A stretch of DNA of 64,000 nt from JANPBY01 sp963805505 (GCA_963805505.1 CAWDUP010000004.1:310001-374000); one strand, 5' to 3'. Positions 17,211 through 26,026 are shown, counted from the stretch's first letter. The notes: generated by a model not told the origin, from the sequence alone. Translations and numbers: made by a program.

Positions 17211-17312
17211 CCGCACCCGACACCGACCACGCACGATCGACGCGTGGCGTCGAACCGGTCGATCCAGCGGCTCAGACCGCCCCGTTGACGACCAGTCGGC
17301 GTCGCCGAGGCT

Positions 17313-17468
17313 TCAGTCGCCGTGGTGCGGGGGTACGTCCCGCAGGAAGCGGTCGAGGTCGTCCGGGTCGCCCTCCCGAGCCGCCGCCTCGTCACCCCAC
17401 CCCGGCTCGGACTCGTCCGAGGTCAGGGTCGGGAGGATCGGCTCATCCGGCTCGCTCGCACCGTTCAT
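17313..17468 (-). CDS. Small acidic protein of 51 residues
   Basis: A short frame beginning MNGASEPDEPILP and ending DRFLRDVPPHHGD starts seven bases after the stop of the disulfide oxidoreductase gene. The composition is strongly acidic, with a Glu-Pro-Gly-Trp-Gly-Asp core and a Trp/Phe-Leu-Arg-(D/E)-x-x-Pro-Pro-His-His ending that resembles small actinobacterial proteins ending in RPPHWG-like motifs. No function is known. It is probably cotranscribed with the oxidoreductase. No clear ribosome-binding site is seen, so coupling is likely. Confidence 0.65.
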   Translation of the reverse strand: MNGASEPDEPILPTLTSDESEPGWGDEAAAREGDPDDLDRFLRDVPPHHGD

Positions 17469-17475
17469 GCGCCGG

Positions 17476-18840
17476 TCATGCGTCGAGCTCGGCCAGGGCG
17501 GACTCGATGGCCCGGTGGAACGTCGGATACGCCCAGATCATCGACCGAAGCGTCGACAGGGGGACCTCACCCGCGATGGCCACCGCCAGCGCTGACATGA
17601 CCTCCCCGCCGGACGGCCCGACGACGGTTCCTCCGACGAGCACCCCGCGATCCGCGTCGGCCACCAGCTTGACCACGCCGTTGGCCTTGGCGATCCAGCC
17701 GCGTGCCGACGTACTCAGGTCGTAGTCGACCGTGGCGACGCGCACTCCCTTGTCGCGAGCAGCCGATTCGGTCAGGCCCACGGCGCCGACCTCCGGGTCG
17801 GTGAAGGTGACCCGCGGCATCGCCGCATAACTGGCCGGGGCGTGATCGTGGCCCAGCAGGTCGGACACGACAATGGCCGCCTGATACATCGAGGTGTGGG
17901 TGAAGGCGCCCTTGCCCGTCGCATCCCCTACCGCCCAGGCACGATCCGCTCCCTCGATACGGCACCGGTCGTCGATCGGCAAGGCACGCAGAGACTCGTC
18001 GACACCAAGCGCGCCGGCGCCCAGGACGCCCAGGTCGACCTTGCGGCCGGTGGCGACGAGCAGCCGCTCGGCACGCACCTCACCGGCGCTGGTGGTGACG
18101 GTGAACTCCGACCCGTCATGGGAGATCCGGTCAGCCTTCGCGCCGACCATGACCTTGATGCCCTCGTCGGCGAAGGTCTTCGCGATGACGTCTGAGGCCT
18201 CGGGCTCCTCCAGGGCCAGCAGCCGGTCCGCCGCCTCGACGACGGTCACCTCGGCGCCGAAGCGCGAGAACACCTGAGCGAGCTCCAGCCCGATCGCCCC
18301 GCCGCCGAGCACCACCAGCGAGCGCGGGACCTCCTCGGTCTCGATGGCGCCACGGTTGGTCCAGTACGGCGTGCCCGAGAGCCCGTCGATGGGGGGTACG
18401 GCTGGCGAAGAGCCGGTGCCGACGACCAGCGCCTTGGTGGCTTCGTACTCGACGCCGGCCACCTCGACGACACGAGGCGCCACGATCGTGCCAGCGCCCT
18501 TGACGACCTTGGCGCCCTTGTCGACCAGCCGGTCGACGGCGACCTGGTCGTTCCAGGTGTCGGTGGCTTCGTCGCGGATGCGCTTGGCGACCGGCGCCCA
18601 GTCGGGGGTCACAGTTGCCCTGCCGGCAAGCCCGTCCACACGCCGCGCCTCAGCCAGCGCGTCCGACGCTCGGATCATCATCTTGCTGGGAATGCAGCCC
18701 CAGTAGGGGCATTCCCCGCCGACGAGCTCCTTCTCGATCCCGATGACCGACCAGCCCGCCTCGGCGAGCTTTCCGGCCACGTCCTCGCCCCCAGGTCCCA
18801 GCCCGAGAACGACAGCATCGACCACCTCACGATCAGCCAT
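17476..18840 (-). CDS. Class I pyridine nucleotide-disulfide oxidoreductase (Lpd/MerA-like, atypical)
   Basis: A 454-residue two-dinucleotide-fold flavoprotein. FAD binding: GLGPGGEDVAGKLAEAG (about 13-29). The redox pair is C44 and C49 in GGECPYWGCIPSK. NAD(P) binding: VVLGGGAIGLELA (about 176-188). The C-terminal dimerisation domain lacks the His-Pro-Thr-x-x-Glu catalytic base of dihydrolipoamide dehydrogenase; the position reads Ala-Tyr-Pro-Thr-Phe-His. It is therefore unlikely to be a true Lpd and may be a specialised disulfide or quinone reductase. No lipoyl-domain or E1/E2 genes are adjacent. It is followed by the 51-residue acidic gene. Confidence 0.85.
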   Translation of the reverse strand: MADREVVDAVVLGLGPGGEDVAGKLAEAGWSVIGIEKELVGGECPYWGCIPSKMMIRASDALAEARRVDGLAGRATVTPDWAPVAKRIRDEATDTWNDQVAVDRLVDKGAKVVKGAGTIVAPRVVEVAGVEYEATKALVVGTGSSPAVPPIDGLSGTPYWTNRGAIETEEVPRSLVVLGGGAIGLELAQVFSRFGAEVTVVEAADRLLALEEPEASDVIAKTFADEGIKVMVGAKADRISHDGSEFTVTTSAGEVRAERLLVATGRKVDLGVLGAGALGVDESLRALPIDDRCRIEGADRAWAVGDATGKGAFTHTSMYQAAIVVSDLLGHDHAPASYAAMPRVTFTDPEVGAVGLTESAARDKGVRVATVDYDLSTSARGWIAKANGVVKLVADADRGVLVGGTVVGPSGGEVMSALAVAIAGEVPLSTLRSMIWAYPTFHRAIESALAELDA

Positions 18841-18886
18841 CCCGCCACCCTGTCACGCCCCGCCGCGGCGCGCCCAATTCAGCCGA

Positions 18887-18930
18887 GCGTCCGACGAAGT
18901 GGGGGCTATTACCCGCACTTCGTCGGACGC
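18887..18930. terminator. Perfect 15-bp inverted repeat between rbpA and the oxidoreductase gene
   Basis: Arms GCGTCCGACGAAGTG and CACTTCGTCGGACGC are perfectly complementary around a 14-base centre. It starts 32 bp past the rbpA stop and ends 46 bp before the start of the next leftward gene. It could act as the rbpA terminator although no T-tract follows. Unusually long and perfect for a terminator; a dispersed repeat or protein-binding dyad is the alternative. Confidence 0.6.
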
Positions 18931-18962
18931 AAGGAATGCCGGGGGGGCAGCGGTTCTGGACG

Positions 18963-19331
18963 TTACCGGTTGCGGAAGTGCGCCAGCCGCTCCTGGAGAA
19001 GCTCTTCGAGCTCGGCGGTCGTACGGCGCTCGATCAGCATGTCCCAGTGGGTCTTGCTCGCCACCATGGTCCTCGGGGACAACGTCGGAACGCTGAGGTC
19101 GCCCTCGGTGAGCGAGGCTCGGCGGGCAGCGGTCTCGTCGCGGTGGGCCGTGCGCCCGCACTTGGGGCAGTCCCAGGTTCCCGGGATCTCGTCGGCGTCG
19201 GCCGCAAAGTTCAGGGTCAGCATGTGCCCGGTCGGGCAGTGGTAGACCTCCGGGTGAGCCGGGACGGCCACCACGTTCTCATCGGTCTCATAACTTCGGA
19301 CCGACATCCCATATCCACGCAGCGCAGTCAT
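18963..19331 (-). CDS. rbpA: RNA polymerase-binding protein RbpA
   Basis: A 122-residue transcription activator that binds RNA polymerase beta' and group 1/2 sigma factors and stabilises the open complex. The core domain carries CPTGH and CPKCG (about 31-58), and the sigma-interacting helix is the C-terminal PRTMVASKTHWDMLIERR...ELEELLQERLA (about 84-118). ATG 19331 is preceded by GAGGAGG at six bases. The 225 bp upstream hold its promoter; I could not assign a specific sigma class. Confidence 0.95.
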   Translation of the reverse strand: MTALRGYGMSVRSYETDENVVAVPAHPEVYHCPTGHMLTLNFAADADEIPGTWDCPKCGRTAHRDETAARRASLTEGDLSVPTLSPRTMVASKTHWDMLIERRTTAELEELLQERLAHFRNR

Positions 19332-19556
19332 GGCGCACCTCCTCGTCTGATCTCCCCGTGCCTCTATGTCGACGCCCGAGACCCCCGATCCGTTCGCCCT
19401 TTCGGTTGTGACCCGCGCCACGTCCAGGTGCTCGAACGGGGAAATGGGGCCGACTGACCGAATTTTCAGCCGAATCTCAGACTTTCGGCGCAACCGCGGT
19501 TCCCATTGAACCGCTGGCGCGAGACCAACAGGATGCTCAGAAGACTCCCCTGGAAG

Positions 19557-20423
19557 TCAAATGACCAGCATGCTCGCCCTTCCCGTCACGGCGATTCGCT
19601 GCGCTCCGGCGTAGACGTTCATCGAGCCCGACCGGTTGAAGCCCACGAGGGTGAGCCCGGCCTCGCGAGCAAGATCAACGGCCAAGGTCGACGGTGCCGA
19701 GACCGCGGAGAGCACAGGGACTCCGCCCATCGCCGACTTCTGGGTGAGCTCGAAGGAGGCGCGTCCGCTCACCTGAAGAATCGAGCTGTGAGCCGGCAGC
19801 AGCCCGGCTTGCAGCGCCCAGCCGAGCACCTTGTCGACGGCGTTGTGCCGACCGACGTCCTCCCGGATGCACATCAGCTCACCATCGGCGGTGAACAACC
19901 CTGCCGCATGCAGCCCGCCCGAACGGTCGAAAGCGCTTTGCTGGGCTCGGAGGGTCTCCGGCAGCCCCGCCAGCACGCGCTGCTCGATCCGTGGAAGCTC
20001 CGGCGCGGGAAGGGGACCGCGCCGGGCCAACACGTTCGCGATCGACTCGCTTCCGCAGATACCGCAGGCGCTGCTGGTCGCTCCGAGCCGCGCCGCCGGT
20101 GCCGCGACGCCCGCTGCTAGCCGTACGTCGACGGTGTCAGCGTCGCACGCCATGGCCTCCGCCACGTGTCCTGGCTCCTGGACAACTCCCTCCGAGACAA
20201 GCCACCCCAGTGCCAGATCGAGGTCGTGGCCGGGAGTGCGCATGGTCGTCGCCACGGTGGTGCGAGCGATCCGGATCGTGAGCGGCGCCTCGACGGCCAC
20301 CTGGTCCGGACCCTCGCGCGCACCGTCCTCCGAGAGTCGGAGGACGCGGCGGCCATCGACCAGGTGTCCCACACTCCTACGGTCGCACACCGGCTCGCCT
20401 GGTGGGGCCACCGAGCCTGACAT
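19557..20423 (-). CDS. fdhD: Formate dehydrogenase accessory sulfurtransferase FdhD
   Basis: A 288-residue protein that passes sulfur from a cysteine desulfurase to the molybdenum cofactor of formate dehydrogenase. The persulfide-carrying cysteine pair is in ACGICGSES (about residues 123-131), and the C-terminal MNVYAGAQRI motif is present, as are CIREDVGRHNAVDK and SGRASFELTQK. ATG 20423 avoids overlap with the response-regulator stop; an ATG 15 codons upstream would overlap by 23 bp. Its client, the formate dehydrogenase operon, is 10 kb away at 30325-35685. Confidence 0.94.
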   Translation of the reverse strand: MSGSVAPPGEPVCDRRSVGHLVDGRRVLRLSEDGAREGPDQVAVEAPLTIRIARTTVATTMRTPGHDLDLALGWLVSEGVVQEPGHVAEAMACDADTVDVRLAAGVAAPAARLGATSSACGICGSESIANVLARRGPLPAPELPRIEQRVLAGLPETLRAQQSAFDRSGGLHAAGLFTADGELMCIREDVGRHNAVDKVLGWALQAGLLPAHSSILQVSGRASFELTQKSAMGGVPVLSAVSAPSTLAVDLAREAGLTLVGFNRSGSMNVYAGAQRIAVTGRASMLVI

Positions 20424-20445
20424 CCGCCCCGCCCGAGGGGCGTCG

Positions 20446-21105
20446 TCAGGCAATTCCAGCAGGCCCACCCAATCCGGCTGCGCGCGCCTCCAGGATCGCC
20501 GCTGCGCGGTCTCTCACGCCGAGCTTGACCAGGATGTGCGACACGTTGTTGGCCACCGTCTTGGGGGCGAGGCCGAGCGCTCGACCGATGGCCGCGTTCG
20601 AGCGTCCATCGGTCATCAGCTCGAGGACCGAGACCTCGCGGTCGGTCAGTTGGGGGAAAACCTGGCGTGGTTCGACCGATGCTCGGAGCACCAGTTCGAC
20701 GGCAGCAGCGGAGACACCGGCCCCGACGACCAGCTGACCCGCCGCCACCGCCCGTACCGCGCCGGCGATCTCGTCCTGCTCGGCACCCTTGACGACGTAT
20801 CCGCGGGCGCCGGCACGCAGGGCGGAGATGAGCTTGTCCTCGTCGTTGAACATGGTCAGCACCAAGACCGCGACACTGGGCGCCACCCGCGCCAGCTCGG
20901 CGATGGCGCCGATGCCATCGAGCTCAGGCATCTGCAGGTCCAAGAGCGCGACATCGGGCTTGCGGGTCACAACCTGCTGCACGGCCTCGCGACCATTCGC
21001 CGCGACTCCGACAACCTCGATGTCTTCAAGTGAGCTGAGCAGTTCACACAAACCACGACGGACCACGGGATGGTCATCGGCAAGAACAACCCGCAGCATC
21101 CTCAT
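20446..21105 (-). CDS. NarL/FixJ-family response regulator
   Basis: A 219-residue two-domain regulator. The receiver (about 4-120) has the acidic pair ADDH, the phospho-acceptor in ALLDLQMPELDG (about residue 56) and the conserved lysine in YVVKGAE. The LuxR-type helix-turn-helix (about 148-205) reads LTDREVSVLELMTDGRSNAAIGRALG. Its ATG overlaps the kinase stop by four bases, so they form a two-component pair. Target genes are not evident. Confidence 0.93.
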   Translation of the reverse strand: MRMLRVVLADDHPVVRRGLCELLSSLEDIEVVGVAANGREAVQQVVTRKPDVALLDLQMPELDGIGAIAELARVAPSVAVLVLTMFNDEDKLISALRAGARGYVVKGAEQDEIAGAVRAVAAGQLVVGAGVSAAAVELVLRASVEPRQVFPQLTDREVSVLELMTDGRSNAAIGRALGLAPKTVANNVSHILVKLGVRDRAAAILEARAAGLGGPAGIA

Positions 21106-23153
21106 CGCGGGCTCAGCGGCAATCGAGCTTCGACCACTCCACCGCCCTCGCCCGGCCCCGCAATCAAGGTGCCGCCGAGCTCGCGGACCCTCGCGCGCAT
21201 GGCCTCAAGACCAACACCGGCCGTCCACGGCTCGCGATGCAAGCCGTCATCCCGGACACCGACGACCAGACAGTCGGTCACCTCGAGGCTGACGACCGCC
21301 GTCGACGCTGCCGAGTGCCGCGCCACGTTCGTCATGGCCTCGGTGGCGATCCGAAATGCCGTCGCCTCAAGGGCGGGCGGGAGGGCAGGGAACGAGTCAG
21401 GGGCTTCGATCCTAAGTACCAACGGGTAGGGCGTCCCATGCGTCGAGAGCTGAACGGCACGCGCCCTGAGCGCCCCAACGAGACCGGCCCGATCGATGGC
21501 CTCGGGCCGGAGCCCCTCGACCAGGCGGCGAACCTCGAGCAGCGTCTCTCGCGCATCGGCGCGGAGCTGCACAAGCACCGAGGCGGCGCGTTGTGGATCA
21601 ACGGCCACCAGGTTTGCGGCAGCGTCAGCCGCGAGGCCGATGCCGGTCAGCGATGGCCCCAACCCATCGTGCAGTTCGTGTCGGAGACGTTGGCGCTCCT
21701 CCTCGCGTGCGCCGATCAGCAACCGCCGCGACAGGCGTAGCTCCTCGGAGATCACGAGCGCGTGTAGTGCCGCAGCGAGCGGCGCAGCGACGAGCGACAA
21801 GGCCTCTTGATCCAGCGAATTCAGCCGACTTTCACCTGGCCGAGGTTCGACGAGGAGTTCGCCGACGTCGTTGCCGCCGTATCTCAGCGGCAGATGGCAC
21901 GGTGCAGCACCGGGCGCGCCCGACACAGCCAAGGTCTCGGGGCCGGCAAGCACGGCGACGTACGGCAGCTTGAGCGCGTTACGGATGGCGTCAGCGACTG
22001 CGTCCAGGTCGCCGACGCCGTCCAGCTGTTTGCTCACAGCACCGACAACAGCTGCGGGGTCGCGGCGTGCCCCGTAGACCATCCGTTCGACCGCCCGACG
22101 AAGACCGGGAAGGCAGAACGCCGCCCCCACTGCGACACAGGCCGACAGCACGGCCGCGATCCCGGTCCGCTCGACCAGTTGAGACTCCACGGCCGCGACA
22201 ACCAGAGCACTACCCAGCACGACGATGCTGCTCAGCAACAACCAGGTCAAAGCGCGGGAGACGATCGGTCGGATGTCGTAGAGGCGCGCCCGCAGGATCG
22301 CCACTGCCACGGCGGTTGGGATGAGTGGGATTGCGAACAGCACGAGCACGGGTGTACCGGCCACGAGGCTCCACGGGGTTACTCCGAGCACCACCACCGA
22401 GGTGGCGAGGATCAGCCACAACAGCTGTTGCCTCGTCGTTGGGTCTCCCCTGCGGTACCGGACGACCAAGGCAGCGACCCCCGCAGCCAGGGCCGCCAGG
22501 GTTCGCAGTTCGGCGACGATCCACAAAGGACCGAGCGAGTCGTAGGAGGAGATCGACCCCCAAGCGGGTGGCATCCCGGCTTGAACAGGGGTCGGGTCCG
22601 CACCCGAATCGAGCACGAACAACGGCGCTGTGGCTATCACCGCGATCAGCACCACACGCCACCGGCGCGACGGCAGTGCGCCGTCCGGGAAGAGCAGCAG
22701 CAGGACCGGGAGGAAAAGACCGATCGACCAGGGCCACGCCCAGACGAAGATCGATACCGCACCGGCGACGGCGGTGGTCGGCGCACCGTGATCGTGGAGG
22801 ACCGATGCGGTTGGCGCGGCGACTGCGCTGAACAGGTGGCCGAACCCGGCCAGGACGAGGAGCCAACCGACGACATTTCGCGGCCTGAACCACACGATGA
22901 ACCCCCCGCAGACCGCGAACGAGGTCCCGATCAGGGAGTTGCTGACGACGAAGGCGTTGAGACTGTCCGACCAGGTCCAGCCAGCGATCCGGGTCAGTGC
23001 GACCGCCGATGCGACCATGGCAAGAGCCCCCAGCAGCAGGGCCGGCGCGAAGGGACTTCGTTGCCCATCGATTGGTTCTGAGGCGCCATCTCGCACCGGC
23101 CCAGTCTGCCCCCGACACAGTCCCGGAATGGCGGGAATCTCTCCCCCGGCCAC
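21102..23153 (-). CDS. Membrane-bound sensor histidine kinase (HisKA_3 family)
   Basis: A 683-residue kinase. About eight hydrophobic helices in the first 320 residues form the input module, followed by a GAF-like stretch (about 345-450). The dimerisation/phosphoacceptor box is EEERQRLRHELHDGLGPSLTG (split here; His about 488) and the ATPase ends with GVGLEAMRARVRELGG and GGGVVEARLP. The GTG at 23153 is used; GTG 23096 would shorten it by 19 residues. It is translationally coupled to the response regulator. The signal is unknown. Confidence 0.9.
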   Translation of the reverse strand: MAGGEIPAIPGLCRGQTGPVRDGASEPIDGQRSPFAPALLLGALAMVASAVALTRIAGWTWSDSLNAFVVSNSLIGTSFAVCGGFIVWFRPRNVVGWLLVLAGFGHLFSAVAAPTASVLHDHGAPTTAVAGAVSIFVWAWPWSIGLFLPVLLLLFPDGALPSRRWRVVLIAVIATAPLFVLDSGADPTPVQAGMPPAWGSISSYDSLGPLWIVAELRTLAALAAGVAALVVRYRRGDPTTRQQLLWLILATSVVVLGVTPWSLVAGTPVLVLFAIPLIPTAVAVAILRARLYDIRPIVSRALTWLLLSSIVVLGSALVVAAVESQLVERTGIAAVLSACVAVGAAFCLPGLRRAVERMVYGARRDPAAVVGAVSKQLDGVGDLDAVADAIRNALKLPYVAVLAGPETLAVSGAPGAAPCHLPLRYGGNDVGELLVEPRPGESRLNSLDQEALSLVAAPLAAALHALVISEELRLSRRLLIGAREEERQRLRHELHDGLGPSLTGIGLAADAAANLVAVDPQRAASVLVQLRADARETLLEVRRLVEGLRPEAIDRAGLVGALRARAVQLSTHGTPYPLVLRIEAPDSFPALPPALEATAFRIATEAMTNVARHSAASTAVVSLEVTDCLVVGVRDDGLHREPWTAGVGLEAMRARVRELGGTLIAGPGEGGGVVEARLPLSPR

Positions 23154-23246
23154 GGGATCGCATCCCTTTCCGGCCCTCGTATCGACCTGTTGGGGAGGAA
23201 CGTGCGTGAGCCAGCCTGACAGTCCGCCACCTACCTGGGAGGACCT

Positions 23247-23963
23247 ATGGAGAGCAGCAGCGTGGTCGTCGACCAGCCGCGCCGGAACCGGCGCCCTCGC
23301 GATCTGCGACGCACCTCCCGCGTGATCGCAGCCGTGATCCTGCCCCTCGGCCCGCTCGCGGTCGCCGTCATACGTGCTGTGCTTCCGTACTACACAGCCA
23401 CGACGAATGCCTCCACCGTGGACGACGTCGTCGCGAACCCCGGCCGGCAGTCCCTCGTTGTCTGGGCGGGATTCATCGCTGCATTGACCCTGCTCCCAGG
23501 GGTCTTGGCCGTAGGTCGACTGACCCGTCGGCGATCACCAACCGCCACGTTCGTGGGTGTGGTCCTGGCCGGAATCGGCTATCTAGCCCTGCCGATCATG
23601 CTCGCTGCCGACATCCTGCTCTGGACTGGTGCCAATGCCAGTCTCGACCGGGGCTCCCTCGTGCGTCTGTTCGACTCAATGCACCCCACCGTAGGTCTGT
23701 CCCTCGGTCTTTTCGTGCTGTGCCACGTGACCGGCACGGTGGCTCTCGGCGTCGCCATGTGGCGAAGCGGCGCCGTGCCTCGATGGGCCGCGATCGCGAC
23801 CGGGGTTTCGCAGCCGCTCCACTTCGTCGCCCTGGTCTTCCTCACGAACTCCGCGCTCGACACCGGCGCCTGGTTGCTCAATGCTGTGGGATTCCTAGCC
23901 GCTTCAGTGGCGATTCTGCGCACGACCGACGACGAATGGGACCTCCCGTCCGTGGTCGTGTGA
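23247..23963 (+). CDS. Six-helix membrane protein, unknown function
   Basis: A 238-residue protein with an Arg-rich cytoplasmic N-terminus and about six membrane helices (about 26-48, 72-92, 104-124, 150-172, 184-203, 207-226). I do not recognise a catalytic motif; the layout resembles uncharacterised DUF4386-type proteins but that is weak. It is divergent from the histidine kinase at a distance of 93 bp, so a shared promoter region and regulation by that two-component pair are plausible. Confidence 0.75.
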   Translation: MESSSVVVDQPRRNRRPRDLRRTSRVIAAVILPLGPLAVAVIRAVLPYYTATTNASTVDDVVANPGRQSLVVWAGFIAALTLLPGVLAVGRLTRRRSPTATFVGVVLAGIGYLALPIMLAADILLWTGANASLDRGSLVRLFDSMHPTVGLSLGLFVLCHVTGTVALGVAMWRSGAVPRWAAIATGVSQPLHFVALVFLTNSALDTGAWLLNAVGFLAASVAILRTTDDEWDLPSVVV

Positions 23964-23989
23964 GCGCCGCCGGTGCGGCGGGGCCTCGG

Positions 23990-24397
23990 TCAGCGACGTT
24001 TGAGCCGTTTGTCCTCGAGGGCGCCCGCCAACGCGCGGCCGAAACCCTCGACATCGCCGGCCACGGCATCCAGCGCGGCCACGTCCAGTACTTCGACGAG
24101 ACCGCCGGTCGCAAGCTCGGCAACGACGGTCGGAGTTCGAGCTCCAGTGAAGCTCAGCAGGTCCGCGCTCCGCTCGTTGCGATGCACCAGGTCAAAGGGA
24201 ATTCCTAGCTCCTCGCAGAACATGTCCCAAGACCGGCGGCGCCGCACCCCCTTGTGGGTGATGTCGCAGAGGGCGCAGTTCGCGGTCCCGCGCAGGTGCC
24301 CCACGGCATAGGCGAGCTCACCGCGGACGCCGCCGTCGGCGTTGTAGACGCCTATGAGGCGACGGACAACACGCGGGCCGTCCTCATCCGGGGTCAC
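23990..24397 (-). CDS. Conserved hypothetical protein with NCALCDITH motif
   Basis: A 135-residue soluble protein. It starts at GTG 24397 and shows LIGVYNADGGVRGELAYAV, then NCALCDITHKGVRRR with a Cys-x-x-Cys near residue 45. I recognise the pattern from uncharacterised proteins in diverse bacteria but know no function; the cysteine pair followed by Asp and His could bind a metal. It is convergent with the preceding membrane gene, 26 bp apart. Confidence 0.75.
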   Translation of the reverse strand: MTPDEDGPRVVRRLIGVYNADGGVRGELAYAVGHLRGTANCALCDITHKGVRRRRSWDMFCEELGIPFDLVHRNERSADLLSFTGARTPTVVAELATGGLVEVLDVAALDAVAGDVEGFGRALAGALEDKRLKRR

Positions 24398-24441
24398 CCG
24401 ATGAGTATGACCACGCCGTCGACGGTGCCCAGCGGCAGCCG

Positions 24442-24741
24442 TCAGCCGACCTCGAAATGCTGCCGCAGAGCCGCCGGTGCCAGTCCCAGAGCCTCCTGCC
24501 AACTCATGGCATACCAATCGACGACAGTCTGCGGTTGCTGGGCGACCGCAGCGGATGTGAAGCTGTCCAGGCCAGGGCGGACCAGCGACACGGCCAAAGC
24601 CAGCGCGGCCAAGGCAAGGGCCACGAAGGCGATCGACTCACTCCGTCGCTGCTCGCCGCGATCGATCCAGGATCTGGCGAATCCGCCTCGGTCGTCCCCA
24701 GAGCTGATCAGCTCCGGGGCGTCACCGTGAACGGTTGTCAT
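24442..24741 (-). CDS. Small single-helix membrane protein, unknown
   Basis: A 99-residue frame with an acidic N-terminus, one membrane helix (about residues 36-54) and a C-terminal segment with YAMSWQEALGLAPAALRQHFEVG. No family recognised. It lies 44 bp upstream of the NCALCDITH gene on the same strand and may be cotranscribed. Coding support is moderate: frame composition is protein-like and there is one clean hydrophobic helix. Confidence 0.55.
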   Translation of the reverse strand: MTTVHGDAPELISSGDDRGGFARSWIDRGEQRRSESIAFVALALAALALAVSLVRPGLDSFTSAAVAQQPQTVVDWYAMSWQEALGLAPAALRQHFEVG

Positions 24742-24765
24742 GCCCGTGCGCCCGGATCGGGGAAG

Positions 24766-24798
24766 GCGCCGGTCGACCCCGGAAAAGCCGACCGGCGC
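24766..24798. repeat. Hairpin in the 316-bp gene-free stretch 24742-25057
   Basis: Arms GCGCCGGTCG and CGACCGGCGC (10 bp, perfect) flank a 13-base loop, 25 bp before the start of the 99-residue gene. It could be a leader structure or a distant terminator for the nitroreductase gene that ends at 25058. Apart from this the stretch shows no gene, tRNA or clear operator. Confidence 0.5.
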
Positions 24799-25057
24799 GC
24801 CCCCAGGCAGGCAGATACTTCAATGGCTTCAAAAGCTCTGCTGGTCATCCAAACTCCTCAAGGAACCAGTCCCTGGCAACGCAATTGAGGCAGCATGACG
24901 CCAGGTCAGTCCCACGCGGCAGGGTGCGCGATCCCACTGCCTCGGGAACTGTTCCCAGACCATGGGGCTCGGCGATCCCCCGGCGCCGACGCTTGACCGC
25001 CTTGGTCGCCTCGATGGTCGACCAGCCATCCTCGAGCAGCCCGAGGCGGTGTCAGGC

Positions 25058-26026
25058 TCAGTCGGTGAGCAGAACCTCACTGACTGAGCGGCGCGGCGCC
25101 GGCGGCGGCTGCTCTCCGTACCCCAGCCGAAGCAGCGACTGCGGGTACCCCCAACGTCCACCCGGGTCACGCAGCCACTCCCGAAGCTCCGCAACCTCGG
25201 TCGGCTGGGTCAGCAACGCCGTCGACACACCAGCTGCTGTTGCCTCGAGGAGCACTCGCTCCAGCGCCTGTCCAGCGGTGATGCGATCCGCTGCCGAGTC
25301 TTCGTCGGTCAGCAGCACGAGCAGCAGGCTCTCATCGTCGAAGTCGGCCACGGAGCGCTCGGGCACGTGGCTCGACATTGCGAAGTCTCGAACCAACGAC
25401 GTGTGAACGCGGGCGCGTGGCCCGAGGTTCTCGACAGGGATGCCCGATCCCTCATCGGGTCGGCCGCTGGTCCAGGAGCGCACGTCGTCAACCACATCCG
25501 GACGATCACGCTGGGCGATGTCGGCATCGTGGACGAGCCGGGTGATCGCAGCACGCTGCCACGCCGGCGGCCGTTCCAGGCGGGCGCCCTCGTGGGCGGC
25601 CGCGCGATGCAGCGACTCGATCACGTCATCGGGGACCTGCCGATCGTCGAACGGCTGTCGACTCGTCCTTCGGTTGGGGATCGCATCGAACAACCGCTGC
25701 TCCTCCGCGCTGAGCACCGTGTCGCCCACGACATGAACCACGCCGATCAGGTCCGGACGGTAGGCATCGGGGAGCAGGGCTACCTCCACCGCACGCCCGC
25801 TCGCAGCCAGGGCCAGTCGCAGGTTGAACAGCGCCGCACCACACGAGATCAGCAGCTCACGACCCATGGGGTCGAGGTGGACGGCTGCCCGAGTGCCATC
25901 GGCCACGACCTCGACGCCCAAGCCGGTTGAGCGGAACAGCCACGGTTGGCTGTTCAGGACCGACGGGGCAAGTACGGCAGCCGCGATCGCGTCCTCGAAC
26001 TCGCGGACGGACAGGGATCTGGGCAT
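25058..26026 (-). CDS. acg: Acg-family nitroreductase-like protein
   Basis: A 322-residue FMN-reductase-fold protein of the Acg group (two half-barrels; the second degenerate). The N-terminal block APSVLNSQPWLFR (about 19-31) and NRRTSRQPFDDRQVP (about 117-131), then a C-terminal LLEATAAGVSTALLTQP and LLRLGYG, match the mycobacterial DosR-regulon nitroreductases, some of which bind FMN but lack reductase activity and may store flavin. It is divergent from devR, with a DevR-like box in between. Confidence 0.88.
   Translation of the reverse strand: MPRSLSVREFEDAIAAAVLAPSVLNSQPWLFRSTGLGVEVVADGTRAAVHLDPMGRELLISCGAALFNLRLALAASGRAVEVALLPDAYRPDLIGVVHVVGDTVLSAEEQRLFDAIPNRRTSRQPFDDRQVPDDVIESLHRAAAHEGARLERPPAWQRAAITRLVHDADIAQRDRPDVVDDVRSWTSGRPDEGSGIPVENLGPRARVHTSLVRDFAMSSHVPERSVADFDDESLLLVLLTDEDSAADRITAGQALERVLLEATAAGVSTALLTQPTEVAELREWLRDPGGRWGYPQSLLRLGYGEQPPPAPRRSVSEVLLTD

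Noticed and set aside
15849..17234. A 461-codon minus-strand frame
   Set aside because: It runs antisense to MTAP, the SAF protein and MscL, each supported by motifs.
19332..19500. SigR-type promoter (GGAAT / GTT) upstream of rbpA
   Set aside because: A GGGAAC occurs but no GTT lies at the required 18-19 bp, so no sigma class was assigned.
21807..23081. A 424-codon plus-strand frame inside the kinase gene
   Set aside because: Antisense to the membrane region of a motif-complete kinase; translation is His/Arg/Asp-rich low-complexity sequence.
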